DNA of 64,000 nucleotides from positions 21,126 to 85,125 of the forward strand of contig PIVT01000009.1 in NCBI GenBank assembly GCA_003353845.1. Direction: 5' to 3'. How positions within the stretch are numbered: the first letter of the stretch is position 1; each line of letters starts with the position of its first letter. Position numbers and translations under genes: made by a program. The stretch is from Pseudomonadota bacterium. GTDB taxonomy: Bacteria; Myxococcota_A; UBA9160; JADFDR01. Below the pieces are notes generated by a model. That model was not told the origin of the DNA. It did not search any database and saw only the letters and a program-made list of their open reading frames with translations. Below, piece by piece: positions 50,996-58,549 of this stretch.

Positions 50996-52576
50996 ATGAT
51001 GAATGCACCCCTCGACTACGACGTCATCATCATCGGTGCGGGCCACAACGGCCTGGCCGCTGCTGCCACGCTGGCCAAGCGCGGCCTGCGCACCATTAAT
51101 CTTGAAAAGAACGCGTACGTAGGTGGTATGGCCGGGAGCCGCGAAATCCTCAAAGGCTGCCGCAACGACGTGGGTGCGACCATGCTCTTTCCGCTGGCCA
51201 AGGAGATCATCGACGAGTTGGAGTTCGAAAAATACGGCACCGAATTCATCGACCTCCCCATTATGGCCAATAACCTCAATGAACCCGGCACCCCTCCTCT
51301 CTTGCTCTACCCAAACCCCCTCAAGATGACCTGGCACATGTTACGTAGCTTCGGCCCCTCGGCCATGCTCGGCTTCATCCGGCTAATGATGTTCATCAAG
51401 TATCCCGCCGACATCATGGATCGTTTCACCGCACGCAGCACCCCGCGCGACCTCGAAGACATCATGGCGGAGGCCCCCAATGACAAGGCAAGGGAGCAAC
51501 TGCGCCTCGCCTTCGAGGGCAGCGCCATGGAACTCATCGACCGCTTCTTCCCCAACAAAGAACGCCACCGCGGCCTGCGGGCCATGCTCTGCTTTGCCGC
51601 CATTCAAAGCACTTACAAGGGTCCTTTCTCACCGGGCAGCGCCATGTGTCTCGTCTATACCCTGGCCATGAACGACGATGGCGGCCTCATGCGCAGAGTA
51701 AAGGGTGGCATGGGCTCACTCTCGGAGGCATTGGTGCGCTCCATCGAAGCGCATGGCGCTGAAGTCCAGCTCAAGGCGGGCGTAAAGCGCATCCTCGTTG
51801 AGGGCGGGCGAGCCACCGGCGTGGAACTCAAGAACGGCGAGAAGCTCACCGCCAAGGCCGTGCTCTCAAACCTCGACAAGCACGCGACCTTCTTTGGACT
51901 GCTCGATGAGCAGGAGATTGACGATGCGTTCGCCGAAAAAATCCGCAAAGTTGAAAACCGCGGGGCCTACATCCACATGACCTTCAAGCTCAAGGAACTC
52001 CCAGCCTTTGGTCATTCCTGGGCACCACTCAATAAGGATCCCCACGCCGCCTTTTGCATGGCCTTCGTCCCCGACCCCGAGCAAATGCAGGCCGACTTCG
52101 AGGCCTGTGTCCAAGGCCAACTCCCCAAGCGTCCACCCGTGGCCCTGCAAATCGCAACCCTCGTCGACCCGAGCCTCGCCCCTCCCGGCTTCCACTGTGC
52201 GAGCTGCTACGGCTTCTATTATCCCTGCGAAGCGCCCAAAGCCGAGCGAGGAAAACTCCGCGACGAGATGGCCGAGCGAGTGCTCGACCGGATCGAGGAG
52301 TACATGCCTAGTTTCCGCGAATGCATCGCCGAAAAAGCCGTGTTCTCCTCAGATCACTTCGCCACCATGCAAGGAGCGACAAATGGTGACTTCACCCATG
52401 GCTTGATTCATCCGGACCAGATGCTGGGGAATCGCGCAATGGTGGAAGGGTCAGCGCACAAGACACCGATCAAGGGTTTGTACCTGTGTGGCGCAGCGTG
52501 TCATCCGGGACCCGGGGTCACGTTCCTGCCGGGCTATGGATGTGCGATGGAGGTGTTGAGAGAGTTGGAGGGCTGA
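50996..52576 (+). CDS. FAD-dependent oxidoreductase, phytoene-dehydrogenase-like (2 of 3 paralogues)
   Basis: 526 residues, the same length and end motifs as the gene at 33751. IIGAGHNGLAAAATLAKRG and NAYVGGMAGSRE at the N-terminus, and LYLCGAACHPGPGVTFLPGYG at the C-terminus, bind FAD. AAGGAG stands 6-7 nt before the ATG. It is the third gene of the MarR-controlled operon after the sulfotransferase. A hydrophobic sulfated or sulfatable substrate, such as a sterol or lipid, is an attractive but untested idea. Confidence 0.87.
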   Translation: MMNAPLDYDVIIIGAGHNGLAAAATLAKRGLRTINLEKNAYVGGMAGSREILKGCRNDVGATMLFPLAKEIIDELEFEKYGTEFIDLPIMANNLNEPGTPPLLLYPNPLKMTWHMLRSFGPSAMLGFIRLMMFIKYPADIMDRFTARSTPRDLEDIMAEAPNDKAREQLRLAFEGSAMELIDRFFPNKERHRGLRAMLCFAAIQSTYKGPFSPGSAMCLVYTLAMNDDGGLMRRVKGGMGSLSEALVRSIEAHGAEVQLKAGVKRILVEGGRATGVELKNGEKLTAKAVLSNLDKHATFFGLLDEQEIDDAFAEKIRKVENRGAYIHMTFKLKELPAFGHSWAPLNKDPHAAFCMAFVPDPEQMQADFEACVQGQLPKRPPVALQIATLVDPSLAPPGFHCASCYGFYYPCEAPKAERGKLRDEMAERVLDRIEEYMPSFRECIAEKAVFSSDHFATMQGATNGDFTHGLIHPDQMLGNRAMVEGSAHKTPIKGLYLCGAACHPGPGVTFLPGYGCAMEVLRELEG

Positions 52577-52663
52577 TAGCCGTCGCCGTTGTACGATTGG
52601 CGACAAATCCGTTGAACGTCTTCAGCGCCTTTACTTAAGTCACTCGCAGTCTGAGCTGCGTTC

Positions 52664-52990
52664 CTATTGGATTTTTTCTCGTTCGGATTTCGGCCTGAGG
52701 TCGCGGGGGCCGGTTTCTTCGGCAACAGGATTCAGTTCGGCAACTTGCTCCTTGTAGCACTCCAGAACACCTTCAAAATCGATGTAGTCTTCGTTTAAGA
52801 ATCCGTACACATCGTAACAGGTATTAAGGAGGACGATATTAGGAGTGCCCTCGTACTGCCATGAGAGGCGATCAAACTCCATTTCGGCCCAGATCTGGGC
52901 CCCGGTGGTGTTGGGTGCTTCTTTCGTAGCGCAAGCGGGCAAGAGTATGCATGCTGCAATGAGCACGAGCTTGGCTAGATGGGACTGCAT
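52664..52990 (-). CDS. Unrecognised small lipoprotein, subfamily I
   Basis: 108 residues from ATG 52990; the longer frame to 53065 is only flank. Signal peptide 1-19, lipobox LPAC, Cys20. The mature part has WAEMEFDRLSWQYEGTPN, CYDVYGF, VLECYKEQ and the tail GPRDLRPKSEREK. It is nearly collinear with the 2280 protein. GGAG precedes the ATG. It lies downstream of and convergent with the sulfotransferase/FAD-oxidoreductase operon. Function unknown. Confidence 0.85.
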   Translation of the reverse strand: MQSHLAKLVLIAACILLPACATKEAPNTTGAQIWAEMEFDRLSWQYEGTPNIVLLNTCYDVYGFLNEDYIDFEGVLECYKEQVAELNPVAEETGPRDLRPKSEREKIQ

Positions 52991-53040
52991 ACGGCTCTCC
53001 GGGTTACGACTGGGTCGGGCCTGCTTCCGACTTAAAAGTT

Positions 53041-53071
53041 TTACATTTACATGGTGCCATGTCACGCAAAC
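53041..53071 (-). promoter_or_regulatory. Conserved upstream element of the lipoprotein gene (copy A)
   Basis: On the sense strand it reads GTTTGCGTGACATGGCACCA followed by TGTAAATGTAA. The same element precedes copies B and C at similar distance (about 50-80 bp before the ATG). A TTTGCR -35-like and TAAATGTAA -10-like arrangement is possible; inference only. Confidence 0.4.
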
Positions 53072-53250
53072 GGACTAGATACCTATGGGATCGGCAGCCC
53101 AGCCAGGCTGCTTTAGATTATTTCCTGCGAGGTTGAATCCGCCTGTTTATTCGGTGCGCTCCTCGCCGAAGTGTATTCTGGGCGAATTAGAGCGGTCAAT
53201 AGACCCGGATGGCCGTAAAACCAGGGAACCAATTTTTCGCCGGCGGGAAG

Positions 53251-53433
53251 CTATCCGTACAGGAAAGCATCACTCGCCAAGTACATTCCAATAAGGACAA
53301 GAGCAAGAAAAGTGCCTAAAAATGAGACCCAAGCAAAGACCTGGCCCATCTTCTCACTTTTCTGGGTAGTGAAACCAATGTAACTATCGTTTCGCCCGGC
53401 TCCGACCCACTCTAACGCAATCATAGACCTCAT
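53251..53433 (-). CDS. Small single-pass membrane protein (60 aa)
   Basis: 60 residues from ATG 53433, chosen because AGGAGG stands 8 nt upstream; the frame also allows ATG 53454. The N-terminal half is polar (WVGAGRNDSYIGFTTQKSEK) and one hydrophobic helix (VFAWVSFLGTFLALVLIGMYL) lies near the C-terminus. No family is recognised. It stands alone between the copy A lipoprotein flank and a divergent hydrolase gene. Confidence 0.5.
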   Translation of the reverse strand: MRSMIALEWVGAGRNDSYIGFTTQKSEKMGQVFAWVSFLGTFLALVLIGMYLASDAFLYG

Positions 53434-53682
53434 CGCTGCGTCCTCCTCATACAAATAACTTGATTACTATCTTCCTTACAACAGGCCATTATAGCACATG
53501 CAACGTGTTCTTGCCTGTTTTCCACGAGTGTCCTTGTCACACATATCTATATTCTAGTTTCGCGCAGCACTATGCCATTCTTTTTCTAGTTCGGCAGATT
53601 GACACCCCTTCACAGCCCTTGCCCTTAAGTTACACTCAAAGACTCAAGGCAGCGTAAGATTAGAGGCCAAGGAAGGGTGCGA

Positions 53683-54528
53683 GTGGTGGTTAAGCGGCGA
53701 TTTGTTTGGAGACTTGTTCTAATGGCAGTTTTTTGCACAACCTTGATTGGCGGGCTCCCATGGATCAGTCCGCGCCTCGTTAGTTGGGCAACGTTTTTCC
53801 CCGAGCCGGGGGTTCAATTGAACCCGGAGGCTTTTCCGGCTCCCATTGAAACAGTATACCTGGAAACAGAGGACAGCGTTCGAATCAGTGGCTTTTTCAT
53901 TCCCCGCGAGAACAGCCGACGCGCCGTCCTCTTTCTTCACGGAAATGCTGGGAATGCCTCTCATCGATTACCAGACGCGGTCGCATTGTGGTCTCTCAAT
54001 GCCAATGTTTTGCTGCTGGACTATCGCGGCTATGGGCTCAGTGAGGGCACTCCATCGGAGATTGGCGTCTATCGGGATGCAGAGGCAGCGCTTTCCTATT
54101 TGATGAAGGATCGGGGCTTTTCAATTGAGGAGATCGTGATTTTTGGACGATCCATTGGTAGTGCCGTGGCGGTTCACATCGCTCAAGAGAAATCAGTCAA
54201 CGGACTCATCCTGATCAGCCCACTGACCTCCGGGAGGGATGTTGCACGTTCCCAGGGGTTGAATTGGGCCTTGCCGATCATGGGGGATCCGTTTAATTCC
54301 CGCGAAAAAATCAGAAACGTAAATGCCCCAGTGATGGTGATTCACGGTGATCGTGACGAAATTCTTCCCGTTGAAATGGGGGAGACACTTCATCATGAAG
54401 CGCCGGATGGAAGAGGATTTTTTGTCATCCCAGGGGCAGGCCACAACGACCTTATTGAACGCGCTTCGGATTCATTTTTCGGTTATATCAGAACTTTTTT
54501 CGCCGATCTCGAATCAAGTGAAGAATAG
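53683..54528 (+). CDS. Membrane-anchored alpha/beta hydrolase (BEM46/YfhR-like)
   Basis: 281 residues. An N-terminal anchor helix (FVWRLVLMAVFCTTLIGGL) precedes an alpha/beta hydrolase fold: oxyanion HGNAGNASH, LLLDYRGYGLSEG, nucleophile elbow GRSIGSA, Asp in VIHGDRDEILP and His in PGAGHNDLIE. All triad residues are intact. Several GTG codons cluster at the start; GTG 53683 has AAGGAAGG at 6 nt. It is convergent with the gene at 54533, with 4 bp between stops. A serine esterase or peptidase; substrate unknown. Confidence 0.87.
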   Translation: MVVKRRFVWRLVLMAVFCTTLIGGLPWISPRLVSWATFFPEPGVQLNPEAFPAPIETVYLETEDSVRISGFFIPRENSRRAVLFLHGNAGNASHRLPDAVALWSLNANVLLLDYRGYGLSEGTPSEIGVYRDAEAALSYLMKDRGFSIEEIVIFGRSIGSAVAVHIAQEKSVNGLILISPLTSGRDVARSQGLNWALPIMGDPFNSREKIRNVNAPVMVIHGDRDEILPVEMGETLHHEAPDGRGFFVIPGAGHNDLIERASDSFFGYIRTFFADLESSEE

Positions 54529-54532
54529 ATCT

Positions 54533-55978
54533 TTACTCAATCATGGCAAAACAATTAAATGCAGAGTCAACGGCCTGCACCGTCCCTACACCATATCCTC
54601 CTGCGTCTGTTCCCACATAAAACAGCCCTTGGATCGGGGACTTTGAAGCGGGTTTATGGCGACCGCATTGGCCCACGATTTGCCCCAACCCAATCGCCTC
54701 GCCCCCTTGGTTGGGTAGCACTTGATCCCTCGCAAGTTTAGAAACCTGGGACGGTCCCCCGCGCTCCTTGAATTCAAGCGCAGGCAATAAATCAGGAAAC
54801 AGTTTTCCAACCATTTCATCAATTTTATCCCAGAGCACCTCCACTTCCTTGGCCTGCGGATCTGGAGCGCAGAGCGTACTGGCGATTACAATCTGCTTAC
54901 CTTCGGGAGCCATATCACTATCGTAATTTGAGGGCACAACAATCCAAAGTCCTACTTCATCCGGCACTCCCCCTGCCCTTACTTTTTGATAGCGCTCCGA
55001 ATCCCAAACGGTCTCACCAGAATAAGTTAGATAAAGAGGCCTATCCAACACAGCCTCACTAAGAAAGTAACGGGTCGTCAAGAGCGTCATGCCGGGCTCT
55101 AGATTCTTTATCTGGTCTACATATTCCCGTGCAAAATGCTCTTCCCCTACCAGTTTCAAAACGGTTGGCTGGATACCTGCATTACTGATCACGATAGGCG
55201 AGCTATAGGGTTTGTCTTTGGTGGTAACTCCAGTCACTTGACCGTCTTGAACGTCAATACTCTCGATCCTTTGATCCGTTAGTATTTCACCGCCATGATT
55301 CAGGATATAGTCTGCCAGGACTCGACCGACTCGTTCGTATCCGCCTTTGAAATAACCAGCGGCTCCCTTTGTAGCCATTTCTTGCAAAATCTTTACTTGC
55401 TCCGACGCTGACGCAGTATCACTCAGTGCCAACAGAGAAATATTGGAGTGCATATCCATATATTCAATGAGCGGGCGTGGAAGTTCGAATCGAGCCATGA
55501 ATTCCTTCATGGATACATCGTCCAGTTCATCTACCTGTTCCGGGGCCATCAAGACAAGTTGAGCTAGAAAACCCAAAGCACTTTCCCTCTCGTTCTCATC
55601 TAACTTCCACAAATCAAAGAGGGGGCTTGGGTCGGCTACATCTTTCGGGCGGCTATCTATAAAATCATATCGTCCCGAACGGCCCTTGTAATAAAATCCT
55701 ACGAGCGGTTCATCCGATTCATAGTCCCAAGCAGGTTTCAATTCCGACTCGATACCAAGCTTCTCAAACAGAGCATGAAAAGCATTATCCTTCAAGGGCA
55801 TGTAGCCTATGGGCCACATCTCGTATTTGAAGCCCTTCCTTTCAAAAGTCAGACCCTTCCCACCCACCCTCTTGTTTTTTTCTATAAGCAAAATTTTCTT
55901 TCCGGCCTGGCCCAACAGAGCACCCAGAGCCAGGCCACCCATACCGCCACCTACAATAATCATGTCATAGTCGTTCAT
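54533..55978 (-). CDS. FAD-dependent oxidoreductase, phytoene-dehydrogenase-like (3 of 3 paralogues)
   Basis: 481 residues from ATG 55978 (AGGAA 8 nt upstream; the extra N-terminal codons to 56020 are not conserved). FAD motif IIVGGGMGGLALGALLGQAG, then IEKNKRVGGKG; C-terminal FYVGTDAGGYGVGTVQAVD. It is shorter and more divergent than the paralogues at 33751 and 50996, and lacks their GAACHPGPG signature. The A+T content is higher than in those paralogues, suggesting a separate origin. It is monocistronic and faces the lipoprotein block B upstream. Confidence 0.82.
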   Translation of the reverse strand: MNDYDMIIVGGGMGGLALGALLGQAGKKILLIEKNKRVGGKGLTFERKGFKYEMWPIGYMPLKDNAFHALFEKLGIESELKPAWDYESDEPLVGFYYKGRSGRYDFIDSRPKDVADPSPLFDLWKLDENERESALGFLAQLVLMAPEQVDELDDVSMKEFMARFELPRPLIEYMDMHSNISLLALSDTASASEQVKILQEMATKGAAGYFKGGYERVGRVLADYILNHGGEILTDQRIESIDVQDGQVTGVTTKDKPYSSPIVISNAGIQPTVLKLVGEEHFAREYVDQIKNLEPGMTLLTTRYFLSEAVLDRPLYLTYSGETVWDSERYQKVRAGGVPDEVGLWIVVPSNYDSDMAPEGKQIVIASTLCAPDPQAKEVEVLWDKIDEMVGKLFPDLLPALEFKERGGPSQVSKLARDQVLPNQGGEAIGLGQIVGQCGRHKPASKSPIQGLFYVGTDAGGYGVGTVQAVDSAFNCFAMIE

Positions 55979-56194
55979 TTCTGTATTTCCTATTACCGGA
56001 AAGGGGGCACCAAGCACCATTCACTTCACTTTATACAAGATCCTCTATTGCAAGGAAGTTAACAACTCTTCCCGCCCGTACTCACGTCACCTGGAGTCGT
56101 CGCATTTTTTTATAGAGGCCCTCCAAAACGCGTCATTAAAAAGTGCGTCCACTGACAGTCTTTGAAAGCCGGGTAGCCTGAGTTGAGGTTTCTA

Positions 56195-56548
56195 TTAGGA
56201 TTCTACTGATTGGGCTTTAGGCGAGAGATCTTTGGCTGATTGGGCTTTAGGCGAGAGATCGCGGGGGCCGGTTTCTTCGGGAGCAGGATCCTCATCGGAT
56301 TTTTGCTCGTAGTAGCATTCCAGAACACTCTCAAAATCGGCGTAACTTTCGTTTAGGAATCCGTACAAATCGTAGCAGGTATAGAGGATGACGATGTCGG
56401 GTTTGCCCTCGTAATTATGGGTGAGGCGATCAAACTCCATTTCAGCCCAGATCTGGTTCTGGGTGGTGACTACTTCCTTTTTTGCAGCGCAAGCTGGCAG
56501 GAGTACGCATGCTGTAATGAGAACGAGCTTGATTGCATGAAACTGCAT
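56195..56548 (-). CDS. Unrecognised small lipoprotein, subfamily I (tail duplicated)
   Basis: 117 residues. Signal peptide 1-19, lipobox LPAC, Cys20. The mature part has WAEMEFDRLTHNYEGKPD, CYDLYGF, VLECYYEQ and the tail GPRDLSPKAQSAKDLSPKAQ. The tail doubling is a DNA tandem duplication: a 25-bp unit at 56206-56230 recurs at 56236-56260 with period 30. GGAG lies 6 nt before the ATG. It lies within duplicated block B, downstream of the TPR gene on the same strand. Function unknown. Confidence 0.85.
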   Translation of the reverse strand: MQFHAIKLVLITACVLLPACAAKKEVVTTQNQIWAEMEFDRLTHNYEGKPDIVILYTCYDLYGFLNESYADFESVLECYYEQKSDEDPAPEETGPRDLSPKAQSAKDLSPKAQSVES

Positions 56549-56597
56549 ACTGCTCTCCGGGTCACGGCTGGGTCGGTCCTATTCCCGACTCAAAGTC

Positions 56598-56628
56598 TTA
56601 CATTTACATGGTGGCGTGTCATGCAAAC
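56598..56628 (-). promoter_or_regulatory. Conserved upstream element of the lipoprotein gene (copy B)
   Basis: The sense strand reads GTTTGCATGACACGCCACCA followed by TGTAAATGTAA, matching copies A and C. A promoter or operator is inferred. Confidence 0.45.
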
Positions 56629-56770
56629 GAATTGAATAATCATCGCATCGGTAGCCCACCTCTGCTGCTTTAGATTATTCCCCGCGAGATTGAATGTAGA
56701 TTCAAGGTAGTCTAGCAAAGCGGTTGAAACGATGGATAGGATTGATAATCCTTTAGGGGTTATCAGTTTT

Positions 56771-58384
56771 CTAATCACTCTGATATTTCTTAGCGATCTT
56801 ATTGGCCTTTTCGTCGTCCATCCTGAGCAGATATCCCACCAGTTCACGGTTCTGTTCAGATTCCAGGTGGGTTCCCAGTCGATCTAAGTGGGTTTCATTT
56901 CGTGTAATTCGGTAGAGAGCTGCCCGACAATAGAGGCGCATTTCGGGGTCTGATAGGCATGCCTCAAGCGTGGATCGGCTCTCCGGAGTATCGAAATAAC
57001 CGAGGGCGAGCGCGGCGTCTTGCCGCGATATTCTAATACTAATATCTGTCGACATATTCCCTGAAGACGCATATTTCGATGTACGAACATCCAGCGCCCG
57101 CACAAGGTGTGGCACAGCCCGCACATCCCCTATCGCGGCAAGGTGCCCGGCAATCCCCATCGAAAAATTTGCCGATCTCTCGGCGGGCAACTTCTCAGCC
57201 AAGAGTTCGAAGGCACCTTCGGGCTTGAGACGCGACAGCGCCGATCCGGATGACCGAACGGTGCAGGTGCTCTCTCCTTGCGTGAACAGCAACTTGAGCC
57301 ACTCGGCAGCATGCTTATCTTCCAGAATTTGAAGGGCTCTCTCTTCCAAGTCCCCGTGATATAGATGAGTGAAACACAGTAGCGTGAGCCACTGAAGCGC
57401 CAACTCTCCGTCATCTACTTCTAACTTGTCTACCAAAAGTTTCGCACTCGCCGGCTCGCCAGTGGTTATAATTTCCGCGATCTCAAAATCCTCCTCACTG
57501 AATTCGATATCGAGAAACTCCGGTAAGCTACTGTAGAAACTTGCCTTCTTTTCATACATCATCGACAGTTCGGAGCTTCCTTTCTCCTTTTGCAGTTCGG
57601 CCATGACGCCATTGACCAACGCACTTCGCGGCTTGGACTTGAGCGCCTTCTCTGCATAGGAGATCGCTTCCTCCGCCCGTCCCAAGATGCCGAGTGTCTC
57701 TGCTAGCTTTATCAAAATCAGAGGGTTTTCTTCGTCTGCCTGCAGCATCTGTCGCCAAATCTCTAACGCGCGATCGAATTCCTCAAGATCCATACTTAAT
57801 AGCCCGATCTGCCCCTGCAGTTCCGGGTCTGGGGCATATTGGAACGCCTGTTCAAGTGCCTTTCGGGCCTCGCTGAGGTGCTCCCTGCGAAACACCACCA
57901 TCTCTTCCTCACTCAGCATCGCATCCGGTTTGATCACGACCGCACCATAAGATCTACTCTTAGCCGGTCCATCTTCGGCCAACTGACGGTGAAGATTGGC
58001 CAAATGGGAGAGCATATCGACGTCCTCGACCGTTCCCGAGAGGCCGGCATTCAGCACAGCAATCGCTCCCTGCACATCACCGCTGTAGGCGAGCAAAGAG
58101 GCGTGGACAATTCGGCTATACGCAGAGCCACGGCTTCGGGCGTGCAAATCGGTCAAAACACTGATCGCCGACTTGACTTCACCGCCCTCAACGAGCGATG
58201 TCGCCTTCTCCACCGTAGCGGCGATCTCTTCATTGCCGACAGTATCGTTGTCAGAGGGGATATTGGGGCCCTCGGCCTCTACCGGCGGAAGTGGGGCCTC
58301 AACTCTTGCCTTGGCTAGACCTCCGGTGCACACAATCACGAGCTGAGTCATTAGAACGAAAGCCAGCACGAACAAACAGCGCAT
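56771..58384 (-). CDS. Exported TPR- and HEAT-repeat protein
   Basis: 537 residues from ATG 58384 (GGGGAG 5 nt upstream). Signal peptide about 1-25. Residues about 50-290 form tetratricopeptide-like repeats (AISVLTDLHARSRGSAYSRI, LEQAFQYAPDPELQGQIGLL, AISYAEKALKSKP). Residues about 390-500 carry HEAT-like repeats (IAGHLAAIGDVRAVPHLVRAL, DAALALGYFDTPESRSTLEA). No enzymatic motif is seen, so it is probably a periplasmic scaffold. The gene lies within the 5.9-kb segment bracketed by direct repeats B and C. Confidence 0.75.
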   Translation of the reverse strand: MRCLFVLAFVLMTQLVIVCTGGLAKARVEAPLPPVEAEGPNIPSDNDTVGNEEIAATVEKATSLVEGGEVKSAISVLTDLHARSRGSAYSRIVHASLLAYSGDVQGAIAVLNAGLSGTVEDVDMLSHLANLHRQLAEDGPAKSRSYGAVVIKPDAMLSEEEMVVFRREHLSEARKALEQAFQYAPDPELQGQIGLLSMDLEEFDRALEIWRQMLQADEENPLILIKLAETLGILGRAEEAISYAEKALKSKPRSALVNGVMAELQKEKGSSELSMMYEKKASFYSSLPEFLDIEFSEEDFEIAEIITTGEPASAKLLVDKLEVDDGELALQWLTLLCFTHLYHGDLEERALQILEDKHAAEWLKLLFTQGESTCTVRSSGSALSRLKPEGAFELLAEKLPAERSANFSMGIAGHLAAIGDVRAVPHLVRALDVRTSKYASSGNMSTDISIRISRQDAALALGYFDTPESRSTLEACLSDPEMRLYCRAALYRITRNETHLDRLGTHLESEQNRELVGYLLRMDDEKANKIAKKYQSD

Positions 58385-58414
58385 CACATCTCCCCTTCTT
58401 CCACTTTCCGAAAC

Positions 58415-58549
58415 CTAGACGGAACCAACGTCAATAGAAATGGGAAGCTCCGAAACCACATCGACGTAACGCGGCTCCTTGTAATTGGTCATCTGCTCCC
58501 GGTCCCAGGCGATCCCCTCGTGCTCAAACAAGCCGTTCTTGATTTTCAC
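58415..58549 (-). CDS. Small ORF (44 aa) coupled to the KstD-like gene
   Basis: A 45-codon frame whose GTG start overlaps the stop of the KstD-like gene by 4 bp (GTGA), ending with TAG at 58415-58417. The product begins MKIKNGLFEHEGIAWDREQM and continues with YKEPRYVDVVSELPISIDVG. Composition is protein-like with no low complexity. The tight overlap suggests translational coupling. It might also be a detached C-terminal piece of a longer protein. No family is recognised. Confidence 0.5.
   Translation of the reverse strand: MKIKNGLFEHEGIAWDREQMTNYKEPRYVDVVSELPISIDVGSV

Larger units (their letters stand above)
52640..53145 (-). repeat. Dispersed lipoprotein cassette, copy A (subfamily I)
   Basis: Homologous over the gene, its 5' flank and a little of its 3' flank to the blocks at 56086-56701 and 62016-62622. 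Shared 5' markers read on the minus strand: TCTAAAGCAGCCTGGCTGG, CCGATCC, GTTTGCGTGAC, CATGTAAATGTAA, CGACCCAG and CCGGAGAGC. The 3' side keeps only a degraded CTGAGCTGCGTTCCTATTGG. Confidence 0.65.
56086..56701 (-). repeat. Duplicated block B (direct repeat of block C, 5930 bp apart)
   Basis: Holds the lipoprotein gene 56195-56548 with both flanks. 56105-56196 is identical to 62035-62126, 92 bp at an offset of exactly 5930; the genes and 5' flanks are strongly similar but with substitutions and small indels. The outer end 56086-56136 also matches 62655-62705 at 46 of 51 positions. Confidence 0.8.

Noticed and set aside
33751..55978. Carotenoid biosynthesis locus based on three phytoene-dehydrogenase-like genes and a CrtC-like gene
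   Set aside because: No phytoene synthase, cyclase or GGPP synthase is present; these families act on many hydrophobic substrates.
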